The position numbers and the translations under genes were made by a program. A stretch of DNA of 5,954 nt from NCBI GenBank assembly GCA_902782595.1, contig CACZNW010000161.1, forward strand, positions 1 to 5,954. Reading direction: 5' to 3'. Shown in pieces: positions 1-5,473 of this stretch (position 1 is its first letter; every line of letters begins with the position of its first letter). The notes under the pieces are model-generated. The model saw only the letters and a list, made by a program, of their open reading frames with translations. It was not told the origin of the DNA and did no database searches. This DNA is from an uncultured Methanobrevibacter sp. (GTDB taxonomy: Archaea; Methanobacteriota; Methanobacteria; Methanobacteriales; Methanobacteriaceae).

Positions 1-28
1 AATTAGGCGATTTAGATTTAAGAAAGAC

Positions 29-46
29 TATACCCTATAGGGTATA
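29..46. repeat. Perfect 18-bp palindrome, possible operator
   Basis: TATACCCTATAGGGTATA reads the same on both strands: 7-base arms (TATACCC / GGGTATA) around a TATA centre. The flanking bases (C on both sides) do not extend the symmetry. It lies in the gap after the LUD-domain gene, 28 bases from the window edge. The GC-rich cores of the arms make chance from AT-rich background less likely. It could be the site of a dimeric regulator for a gene to the left, or a small RNA hairpin (7-bp stem, 4-base loop). No known archaeal operator consensus was recognised in it, so the function is open. Confidence 0.5.
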
Positions 47-69
47 CTCAAATTAATCCAAATCCCAGA

Positions 70-118
70 AGTTTTTGAAAGAGCCAATTAAAAACAAAAT
101 TGATTTGAAAATTTAAAA
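70..118 (-). terminator. T-rich stretch after the five-gene unit, possible terminator
   Basis: Directly after the stop codon of the LUD-domain gene the minus strand is rich in T, including TTTT and GTTTTT runs near 91-118. Archaeal RNA polymerase can terminate on T-tracts without a hairpin, so transcription may end here. The tracts are short, and the weak pairing of CAATT at 85-89 with AATTG at 98-102 would not make a stable hairpin. The call is tentative. Confidence 0.3.
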
Positions 119-1312
119 TTAATATGGTGAATCATTTCTAGAGATACTGTCTTTAATTTTACCGTGTGCCTTCGGATAAAATCCGACATCTGCGGATAAT
201 TTCCTCATGTTTTCAAGTATTTCATTGGTTGGAATTGATAAAGGACAGTTCAGTGTACATAATCCACATAGAGTACACATATAAAGACCTGAATTAAAAC
301 AGGTTTCATCATTTTCTATGAATCTGGACATTGCAACTCCTCTGCCTCCAAGGTAGTTATTGAATCCGAATTCATTTCCAACGGCATTATAAACCGGACA
401 GTGAACAATGCAGTTTCCGCAACCTATGCAATAGAGACATTCTTCTATTGCCTCGCTTCTTCCGTTGTCGAGAAATATCACAACAACCCTTTCGGCACCA
501 TACATGTTTTTTATGAGTTTTTTCTCGATGTCCGCCGTTTTGGACGGTCCGGATATTACATTCATATATGAAGTCACATAGTTGCCTGTGGCAAATATTG
601 TTTCAAGTTTTACAACAGAGATTGCGTCCTCCAAAGTAGGTACAATTTTATCGATTCCAGCTACAATTATATGCAAATCTTTTAGTGAAACTATTGAAAT
701 ATTACCCTCATTGTGCACCATTACGCATGACCCCTCTTCGGATGCTATTGCATTGGCTCCACTTATACCTACCGCCGCATTTTTAAGGCGGTTTAGAACA
801 TCACTTCTGACTGCCTTCATAATCTCTCGAGGTTCTGAACTGACATTAACATCCAGTGAATCATTAACTATACGCGCAATTTCATCCACATTTAAATGTG
901 AAGCCGGTCCTGTCGGATGAACCGGTTTGTTGTCTGTTTTTTTAAGCTGTAAAATACGATCTCCCAAATCTGTTTCAACAACTTCGGCATTAATATGGTT
1001 TTTTAATCCAATTTCATTTAGTGTGTTTGATTTGGCCTTGGCAATAACTTTGGCACCATACTCCTCAATTAACCCGTCAATAATGGCCAGTGCATCAGCT
1101 GAGGTTTTTGCAAATCGGCATTCAATTCCGTTTTGTGCAAATGACTGCCTTACCTGTCTTAAAAGTTCTTCATAATTTTTAACTGAAAATTCTTTAATTT
1201 CCCCAACACGTTTAACCAGCCTTTCAGTTGAATGACTGTTTTTAATGGAATCCGATCTGACTTTAACTGTATTGAAAGATTTCCTCATGGTTTCAAGTTC
1301 ACTTTCCTTCAT
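119..1312 (-). CDS. LUD-domain protein with two [4Fe-4S] ferredoxin motifs (LutB-like)
   Basis: A 397-residue soluble protein. Residues about 45-285 form a LUD domain (SEEGSCVMVHNEGN near 191-204, ISGPSKTADIE near 253-263). A ferredoxin-like part follows, with C295-x2-C298-x2-C301-x3-C305-P and C346-x2-C349-x2-C352-x3-C356-P, expected to hold two [4Fe-4S] clusters. In bacteria this architecture is LutB/YkgF, which works with LutA and LutC in L-lactate oxidation. This protein is shorter than bacterial LutB (about 475 residues) and ends soon after the second motif. No LutC gene is visible. The ATG at 1310-1312 follows GGTGG by five bases and is preferred to the Met at residue 9, which has a weaker site. 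The start lies inside the end of the upstream CCG-protein gene (14-base overlap), so the two are probably translationally coupled. An electron-transfer role with that partner is likely; the substrate is unknown. Confidence 0.85.
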   Translation of the reverse strand: MKESELETMRKSFNTVKVRSDSIKNSHSTERLVKRVGEIKEFSVKNYEELLRQVRQSFAQNGIECRFAKTSADALAIIDGLIEEYGAKVIAKAKSNTLNEIGLKNHINAEVVETDLGDRILQLKKTDNKPVHPTGPASHLNVDEIARIVNDSLDVNVSSEPREIMKAVRSDVLNRLKNAAVGISGANAIASEEGSCVMVHNEGNISIVSLKDLHIIVAGIDKIVPTLEDAISVVKLETIFATGNYVTSYMNVISGPSKTADIEKKLIKNMYGAERVVVIFLDNGRSEAIEECLYCIGCGNCIVHCPVYNAVGNEFGFNNYLGGRGVAMSRFIENDETCFNSGLYMCTLCGLCTLNCPLSIPTNEILENMRKLSADVGFYPKAHGKIKDSISRNDSPY

Positions 1313-1970
1313 TTAAACCACCGTATTTTATTAAAAATTCAGTTAAATCAATTACTTCAAATTCATCATTTTCCAGATTGAGCCTGCAGAAAGGACATGC
1401 CGTAACCAGTGTTTTACAACCGGTAGCTCTAGCCTGACTGATTCTTGATTTTGCCATCTGCGAAGCAATACTGGGATAGGCTGACTTTACGCCACCGCCT
1501 GCACCACAGCATAGACTCTCCTGGTGATTGTTTTCCATTTCAACAAGATTTGCCGCAGATTCTATGACCTTCCTTGGTTCATCAAAAACATTGCAGTGAC
1601 GTGCCAGATGACAGGAATCATGATAGGTAACATTTAAATCCTGCTTGACCGGATTTAATCTATTATCTCTGATTAACTCATCCAAAAGCTGTGAGATATG
1701 AATTACATTCAAACCTTTATAGTCTTCCTTTAGAGTTTTATAGCATCCCGCACAGGATGTGATGATTTTTTCGCTTTTTAGAAGGTCTGTGTTTTTTTCA
1801 ATCTGTTTTTGTGCCTCTTTTTCAAAACCGGTTCTAAGTAAGACTGATCCGCAGCATTTTTCATCTTCAAGAATATGATAATCGATACCTGCAAGAGTCA
1901 GCAATTCTTCAGTTGCCCGGGCAATGCCAGTCTGTTTCTCTCTTGCTGTGCATCCTCTAAAATAAAGCAT
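1299..1970 (-). CDS. Two-CCG-domain iron-sulfur protein (LutA / HdrB-like)
   Basis: A 223-residue soluble protein made of two cysteine-rich CCG domains. The first carries C7, C39-C40-G41 and C73-x2-C76; the second C120, C154-C155-G156 and C192-x2-C195. In HdrB, two such domains bind unusual noncubane [4Fe-4S] clusters that reduce a disulfide; the same fold makes up LutA/YkgE and the C-terminal parts of GlpC and HdrD. All key cysteines are present, so it should be functional. It lacks its own ferredoxin domain, which the next gene (LUD plus two ferredoxin motifs) would supply, so the two together resemble LutAB or a split HdrD-type module. Its ATG shares a base with the TAA of the preceding membrane-protein gene (TAATG), and GAGGATGA lies just upstream. 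A true heterodisulfide reductase is unlikely because no HdrA or HdrC neighbour is present. The natural acceptor or donor cannot be told from sequence. Confidence 0.85.
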   Translation of the reverse strand: MLYFRGCTAREKQTGIARATEELLTLAGIDYHILEDEKCCGSVLLRTGFEKEAQKQIEKNTDLLKSEKIITSCAGCYKTLKEDYKGLNVIHISQLLDELIRDNRLNPVKQDLNVTYHDSCHLARHCNVFDEPRKVIESAANLVEMENNHQESLCCGAGGGVKSAYPSIASQMAKSRISQARATGCKTLVTACPFCRLNLENDEFEVIDLTEFLIKYGGLNEGK

Positions 1971-2320
1971 TATTCATCCTCTTCATCATCAAGAGCAATT
2001 TCATTGTTTAAGGCTACTTCCTTTACGATTTTATTTATCTGTTCATTCAGTATATCGATTTTATTGAATAGTCTGAAAACAATGTAAAACAGCACTACGA
2101 ATACAACAATAATGATAAAATCCAATCCACGAGTTATACCAAACAGACTTGCAAAACGCTCACTGAATTTAGGGAATATTGAAAATAAAATAACAAAAAG
2201 CCACAATACAGTCCACAATATTACAGTACCCAATGACTGTTTTTCTTTTAAATATCTGTAAACAAACCACAATATTGCCAATAGTGCAAATATTGGAAAT
2301 AATATTGAATATAATAACAT
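1970..2320 (-). CDS. DUF2304-type small membrane protein, partner of the glycosyltransferase
   Basis: A 116-residue protein with three predicted membrane helices (about residues 3-20, 32-50 and 66-84), then a leucine/isoleucine-rich segment near 85-105 that could form a short coiled coil, and a very acidic end (DDEEDE). Length, helix layout, the Trp-rich second helix ending in a proline (P50) and a Gly-Ile after it fit the DUF2304 family, which is often encoded beside family 2 glycosyltransferases. The gene immediately upstream is such an enzyme and has no membrane segment of its own. An anchor or subunit role, comparable to the small subunits of dolichyl-phosphate mannose synthase, is an inference. 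AGGTGAT lies three bases before the ATG and begins within the stop codon of the glycosyltransferase gene. Its own stop overlaps the start of the CCG protein by one base. Confidence 0.75.
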   Translation of the reverse strand: MLLYSILFPIFALLAILWFVYRYLKEKQSLGTVILWTVLWLFVILFSIFPKFSERFASLFGITRGLDFIIIVVFVVLFYIVFRLFNKIDILNEQINKIVKEVALNNEIALDDEEDE

Positions 2321-2329
2321 TTAATCACC

Positions 2330-3034
2330 TTAAAACTGATGTTTTATCATTTGAATAAGTATTTTAATTGCTTCTTTGACATTAGTTCCTTTAGCCTGAG
2401 TTTCTGGAGTATATATTGTTTTAATTGGAACTTCCGCAAATGGAATGTTGTTGTCATTTACTTCACGTATGAATTCTGATGAAATAAGATATCCTCTGGC
2501 ATTTATCTCAATTTTTTTTAAAGCGTCTACAGTTATTGCCCTAAAACCAGTCTGTGAGTCGCTGACATCCACCCGGTAAAATATTCTTGTTAAAATATTC
2601 ATGACGGAATTTGCAAATCTTCTGCTGAAAGGCATGTCTTTCAGAGGCCTTACTCCAATTACTGCCTGTGCCTTTCCACTGACCAGCGGTTCGATTACAT
2701 TATCCAAATCATCAGCGGAATGCTGTCCGTCAGAGTCCATACTAACAACATATTTTGGATTGAATCTGAAAACCGCATCAAAACCTGTTTGAGTTGCAAC
2801 ACCCACCCCCCTGTTAATCATGAGAGAAAATATGTGAATATTGTTTGGATATTTCTTTTTGGATTCCATGATGACTTCTAGGGTATTATCTGAAGATCCA
2901 TCATTAACAATGACCATATTATATCCTTTTTGAGCAATTTCTTCAATAACCGGTTGAATTCTGGTTGCTTCGTTATATGCTGGAAGAACAACATATGTCG
3001 CCCGTTTATCCTCATTTGAAATTTCAACACTCAT
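2330..3034 (-). CDS. Family 2 glycosyltransferase, dolichyl-phosphate sugar synthase type
   Basis: A 234-residue GT-A-fold enzyme that should transfer a sugar from a nucleotide donor to a polyprenyl (dolichyl) phosphate at the cytoplasmic membrane face. Motifs in order: LPAYNEA (17-23), VNDGSSDNT (43-51) for nucleotide binding, NRGVG (74-78), MDSDGQH (99-105) with the metal-binding DxD, and DSQTGFR (159-165), typical of the dolichyl-phosphate mannose/glucose synthase group. Unlike many members it has no C-terminal membrane helices; the end (IKILIQMIKHQF) is at most amphipathic. The next gene encodes a three-helix DUF2304 protein that may supply the membrane anchor. The sugar cannot be read from sequence; mannose or glucose for N-glycans or other envelope glycans are the obvious options. 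AGGTG precedes the ATG by four bases, and the gap from ribC is 12 bases, so it is co-transcribed with it. Confidence 0.85.
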   Translation of the reverse strand: MSVEISNEDKRATYVVLPAYNEATRIQPVIEEIAQKGYNMVIVNDGSSDNTLEVIMESKKKYPNNIHIFSLMINRGVGVATQTGFDAVFRFNPKYVVSMDSDGQHSADDLDNVIEPLVSGKAQAVIGVRPLKDMPFSRRFANSVMNILTRIFYRVDVSDSQTGFRAITVDALKKIEINARGYLISSEFIREVNDNNIPFAEVPIKTIYTPETQAKGTNVKEAIKILIQMIKHQF

Positions 3035-3046
3035 TTTACACCTTAT

Positions 3047-3505
3047 TTATAATGGTCCTGCATCCTCTTTTCCTTCGCGCATTCCCATTCCTGCCTCTTT
3101 TCTCATTGCTTTTCTGTGATACATCATTTTAATTAAGTTTTGTGCATGTTCCCGTGCCCTGTTTTCTGCGAGTTTTGCAAGTTCAACCGGGTCTTCCTCT
3201 TCGTCTTCGTGGACAAACACCTCCAGTATATGAGTATTGGTCATCAGTTGTGCATTAATTAATCCGGTTGATGCTTCATGAGCACACATCTTATCCTTTT
3301 CCATTGGCCCAGGCATTCCAAGAGCCATTACAATATCACAGTTTTCCTCTTCAATGAGGATTTTAGCTGTTACCGGCAAGTCTTTAACGCCAGGTACAGT
3401 TTCGCGTATGATTTTTAAATCATATGCATTCTTTTTTAGCTCGTCTATGGCTGCAGAAGCCATGTCAAATCGAGCAAATGTTGTATCACAAATTCCAATC
3501 CTCAT
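3047..3505 (-). CDS. ribC: Riboflavin synthase, archaeal type
   Basis: A 152-residue cytoplasmic enzyme that joins two molecules of 6,7-dimethyl-8-ribityllumazine to give riboflavin and a pyrimidine product (EC 2.5.1.9), supplying FMN, FAD and, in methanogens, part of the route to F420-related cofactors. It belongs to the archaeal family related to lumazine synthase, not to the bacterial two-barrel RibE type. Recognisable stretches are GICDTTFARFDM at the N-terminus (3-14), VPGVKDLPVTAK (37-48) and ALGMPGP (61-67). Length matches the family (about 150-156). An acidic run (HEDEEEDP, 99-106) and a charged Met-rich tail are mild peculiarities. AGGTGAA lies five bases before the ATG. It is first in a five-gene unit and sits behind a TATA-type promoter. 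No other riboflavin gene is present here. Confidence 0.9.
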   Translation of the reverse strand: MRIGICDTTFARFDMASAAIDELKKNAYDLKIIRETVPGVKDLPVTAKILIEEENCDIVMALGMPGPMEKDKMCAHEASTGLINAQLMTNTHILEVFVHEDEEEDPVELAKLAENRAREHAQNLIKMMYHRKAMRKEAGMGMREGKEDAGPL

Positions 3506-3510
3506 GTAAA

Positions 3511-3517
3511 TTCACCT
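3511..3517 (-). promoter_or_regulatory. Ribosome-binding site of ribC
   Basis: AGGTGAA on the minus strand, five bases before the ATG at 3503-3505, complementary to the archaeal 16S rRNA 3' end. It supports this start and shows that the transcript carries a short leader. Confidence 0.7.
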
Positions 3518-3538
3518 TAAAAAAAGATATGTTAATAA

Positions 3539-3554
3539 TAATATAAATGTTTAA
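3539..3554 (-). promoter_or_regulatory. Archaeal BRE/TATA promoter of the ribC unit
   Basis: On the minus strand TTAAAC (BRE-like, 3549-3554) is followed by ATTTATATTA (TATA-like, 3539-3548), close to the methanogen consensus TTTATATA. With the usual spacing of about 26 bases from box centre to start, transcription would begin near 3517, giving a leader of only about 12 bases starting at or within the ribosome-binding site. The AT-rich surroundings lower the certainty of the exact box. It would drive the five genes from ribC leftward. Confidence 0.5.
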
Positions 3555-3569
3555 TTGAAAATTTAGTTT

Positions 3570-3599
3570 TTAATAAAAAATAGTAAAAAATAAAGATAA
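3570..3599 (-). terminator. T-tract terminator after cbiO
   Basis: Immediately after the TGA of cbiO the minus strand carries two TTTTTT runs (3585-3590 and 3575-3580) in a stretch almost devoid of G and C. Repeated T-tracts are the usual intrinsic termination signal in archaea, and no hairpin is needed. It separates the cobalt operon from the ribC promoter just downstream. Confidence 0.6.
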
Positions 3600-4430
3600 T
3601 CAGTTTTTAAGAAGTTTTAAAAATTTATCTTTTGCTTCATCAATAGTTAACGGATAATCGTCCTGCATATCAAAACCTTCTTCTTCAAGCTGCTGAAACA
3701 GTTCTGTGACAATAGGTACTTTTAGATGGGCCTGCTGTAATATTTCAGGTTTTGCAAAAATTTCTTTAGGAGTGCCTTCACCGATTAGCTGACCGTCAAC
3801 CAGAACAAATACCCTTTGAGCATAATTGGGAACAAGGTCAACTTCATGTGTTGAAATTATAATTGTAATTCCTTCATCATTAAGCTCCCTTAACAGTTTT
3901 GACAAGTCAACCACACCCTGAGGGTCAAGACCCGCTGTCGGTTCATCCAGAACCATGATTTCAGGTTTCATTGCAAGAATACCTGCAATTGCAACTCTTT
4001 TCTTTTGACCTCCGCTTAAATGATGGGGAGCGGTTTTTTCATATCCGGTCATTCCAACACGAGCCAGAGCATATTCAACCCTATCCTGAACCTCTTCCAT
4101 GGGCAGTCCCAGGTTGAGAGGTCCAAATGCAACGTCTTCCTCAACAGTCGGAGCGAAAATCTGGTCATCGGGATTTTGAAATACGATTCCCACTTTTTGT
4201 CTGAATTTAAGTAAGGATTTTTTATCGTATTTTAACTCTTCACCATCAATTAACACCTGTCCTTCATCAGGTTCATAAATACCGTTCAGATGAAGAAATA
4301 AAGTGGATTTACCGGCACCGTTTTTACCTAAAAGAGCAACCATCTCTCCTTTTTCAACTTTTAAACTAACTCCTCTAAGTGCCTGATAATCAGAGTTATA
4401 AGAATATTTAATATTTTTTACTTCTAACAT
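3600..4430 (-). CDS. cbiO: Cobalt ECF transporter ATPase CbiO
   Basis: The 276-residue ATP-binding subunit that powers cobalt uptake through CbiMNQ on the cytoplasmic face. Motifs from the chosen start: Walker A GKNGAGKST (35-43), Q-loop in VFQNPDDQ (83-90), the form typical of ECF-type ATPases, ABC signature LSGGQKKR (138-145), Walker B IMVLDEP (158-164), D-loop AGLDP (166-170) and switch histidine H195. About 60 residues follow the nucleotide-binding core, as is common for CbiO. The frame stays open for 31 more codons upstream, but that part lies inside cbiQ. The start taken here begins MLEVKNIKYSY, which fits the family, and has an excellent ribosome-binding site. Only one base separates it from the cbiQ stop. 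A single ATPase gene is present, so CbiO probably acts as a homodimer. Confidence 0.93.
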   Translation of the reverse strand: MLEVKNIKYSYNSDYQALRGVSLKVEKGEMVALLGKNGAGKSTLFLHLNGIYEPDEGQVLIDGEELKYDKKSLLKFRQKVGIVFQNPDDQIFAPTVEEDVAFGPLNLGLPMEEVQDRVEYALARVGMTGYEKTAPHHLSGGQKKRVAIAGILAMKPEIMVLDEPTAGLDPQGVVDLSKLLRELNDEGITIIISTHEVDLVPNYAQRVFVLVDGQLIGEGTPKEIFAKPEILQQAHLKVPIVTELFQQLEEEGFDMQDDYPLTIDEAKDKFLKLLKN

Positions 4431-4431
4431 G

Positions 4432-5127
4432 TTAATCCTCCTTTTTTCGCGGTTCATAAATAGGAAGTTCACCGGAATATCCTCTTGAATCCAATGCAAA
4501 CTGTAATGTTTCACTTTTATCAAGAGATCTTAAAAATATTGTACTTGCAAGAGCCCCCAATGATTTGAATGATGTCCAGTAAGTGTTATAACCTAATCTG
4601 GAATCTTGTGCTTTTCGCATGGTGTCGATTTCATTTAGGAATATGAATATGGTATTGTACATTAAAAGGGCAATTTCTATTAAGATTTTTGGAACATACA
4701 TTCTTCTCAAACAGTTTAAAATCTTTGCGATAGGTGTTGTGAGGGCTAAAAATCCCAGACACGGCAAACAAGCCAGTACACGCATAAATGTATAAACCGC
4801 ATAATGAAAAGAATCGGTAGTTACTACAATGCCGAATATTCCAGTTTCATAAATAACCTGTCCGCTTCCAAAAAACAACAACAAAAAGATACATGTTATA
4901 ACAAGAAATGCCATCGGAAGTGATAGGAATTTTAAATAAGATTTGAAACTTATTTTTGCAATTGCCAGTATGACAATAGACATTACTATAAAGATGATTA
5001 CATCAAAATACAGGTTATCAAGTGCTAATGTAACAATCAACAGTATTATTGTTAAAAATAATTTAAAATAAGGGTTTGTTTCAGTTAATTCATTGTGATG
5101 TGCAATATAATCCATATCAAATTTCAT
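4432..5127 (-). CDS. cbiQ: Cobalt ECF transporter transmembrane protein CbiQ
   Basis: A 231-residue integral membrane protein linking the ATPase CbiO to the metal-binding CbiMN. Hydrophobic segments occur near residues 22-57, 66-86, 96-130 and 148-165, giving roughly five to six helices. The two cytoplasmic coupling motifs of the family are present: AQDSRLGY (173-180) and ALDSRGY (211-217), the arginine-centred elements that dock on the ATPase. Length fits CbiQ/EcfT. The ATG at 5125-5127 is preceded by AGTGAT at three bases, weaker than the sites of its neighbours; a Met at residue 5 has no better site. It is 47 bases from cbiN, the only real gap in the operon, and that gap contains a hairpin and T-tracts. 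Unlike cbiM and cbiN it uses leucine codons CTG and TTG. Confidence 0.92.
   Translation of the reverse strand: MKFDMDYIAHHNELTETNPYFKLFLTIILLIVTLALDNLYFDVIIFIVMSIVILAIAKISFKSYLKFLSLPMAFLVITCIFLLLFFGSGQVIYETGIFGIVVTTDSFHYAVYTFMRVLACLPCLGFLALTTPIAKILNCLRRMYVPKILIEIALLMYNTIFIFLNEIDTMRKAQDSRLGYNTYWTSFKSLGALASTIFLRSLDKSETLQFALDSRGYSGELPIYEPRKKED
4435..4443 (-). promoter_or_regulatory. Ribosome-binding site of cbiO (decides the start)
   Basis: AAGGAGGAT on the minus strand lies four bases before the ATG at 4428-4430 and encodes the last residues of CbiQ. It is nearly fully complementary to the archaeal 16S rRNA end and is the main reason to reject the 31-codon longer CbiO frame. Confidence 0.85.
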
Positions 5128-5144
5128 AAAATCACTAAATCTCT

Positions 5145-5187
5145 AAAAAAAGAAAAAAAATAATAAAGAAGAGTTTATTCTTCTTTA
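5145..5187 (-). terminator. Hairpin plus T-tracts between cbiN and cbiQ, possible partial terminator
   Basis: A perfect 9-bp inverted repeat, TAAAGAAGA (5164-5172) and TCTTCTTTA (5179-5187), with a six-base loop, spans the last codons and the stop of cbiN. In the transcript it is followed at once by T8 (5153-5160) and T7 (5145-5151). This looks like an intrinsic terminator, but the stem has only two G-C pairs and translation reaches into it. Because cbiQ and cbiO must still be expressed, partial read-through, or a processing or stability element, is more likely than a full stop. Part of the symmetry comes from the Lys-Glu-Glu codons, so chance is possible. Confidence 0.45.
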
Positions 5188-5462
5188 CCTTTACCTCTCC
5201 AATAACCAAATGCATAACCAATAATTATTGCACCTATAGCAGCCTGAAGAGCGAATAATAAACTTTCTATTTCACCACTAGGTGGTTCCCATATTGATGA
5301 AAACCAAGGAGTGAAACCTGATTCTTCAATAGCTTCACCTGCTGCATCATCTGCTCCACCAAAGTATCCGTCATCTTCTCCATGACCGCTGAACATTATT
5401 AATGGTGCAATAAATAATATAATACAAATTACTGCTAAAATAATTAAACTTGATGTTTTCAT
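5175..5462 (-). CDS. cbiN: Cobalt transport protein CbiN
   Basis: A 95-residue small membrane subunit that acts with CbiM in cobalt capture and selectivity. It has one membrane helix near residues 5-23, an acidic outside loop (GHGEDDGYFGGADDAAGEAIEE, split here by family motif GADDAA at 36-41), the conserved PWF and W-x-PPSGEIES region (52-67), and a second helix (67-87) containing LLFALQAAIG. This pattern is diagnostic for CbiN and points to cobalt; nickel NikMN-type systems have a different second protein. The start is taken at MKTSS because AGGTGAT precedes it by four bases; an in-frame Met seven codons earlier lies inside cbiM. The gap from cbiM is ten bases. Leucine codons are limited to TTA and CTT, as expected of a well-expressed gene. 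Confidence 0.93.
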   Translation of the reverse strand: MKTSSLIILAVICIILFIAPLIMFSGHGEDDGYFGGADDAAGEAIEESGFTPWFSSIWEPPSGEIESLLFALQAAIGAIIIGYAFGYWRGKGKEE

Positions 5463-5466
5463 ATTT

Positions 5467-5473
5467 ATCACCT
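5467..5473 (-). promoter_or_regulatory. Ribosome-binding site of cbiN (decides the start)
   Basis: AGGTGAT on the minus strand begins within the stop codon region of cbiM and sits four bases before the ATG at 5460-5462. It fixes the 95-residue CbiN and argues against the start seven codons upstream. Confidence 0.8.

Noticed and set aside
582..1175. Two plus-strand open frames opposite the LUD-domain gene
   Set aside because: They are antisense to a gene with clear motifs, show no recognisable domain and have low-complexity Ser/Ile/Leu-rich translations typical of shadows.
1299..1970. Naming the CCG protein a heterodisulfide reductase subunit B
   Set aside because: Cysteine motifs fit HdrB, but there is no HdrA or HdrC neighbour, the protein is short, and the adjacent LUD-ferredoxin gene fits a LutAB-type pair better.
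1875..2087. Plus-strand open frame across the CCG / DUF2304 junction
   Set aside because: It spans two real antisense genes, and its serine-rich translation comes from the acidic codons on the other strand.
3506..3599. FMN riboswitch before ribC
   Set aside because: The gap is 94 bases of AT-rich sequence with no conserved RFN-type elements, and the predicted leader is only about 12 bases.
4431..4523. 31-codon N-terminal extension of CbiO
   Set aside because: It lies within cbiQ, has no family similarity, and the internal ATG at 4428-4430 has a near-perfect ribosome-binding site and a family-typical N-terminus.
5128..5174. Cobalamin riboswitch within the cobalt operon
   Set aside because: The 47-base gap is too short and lacks a B12 box; only a hairpin and T-tracts are present. 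The region before cbiM lies outside the window.
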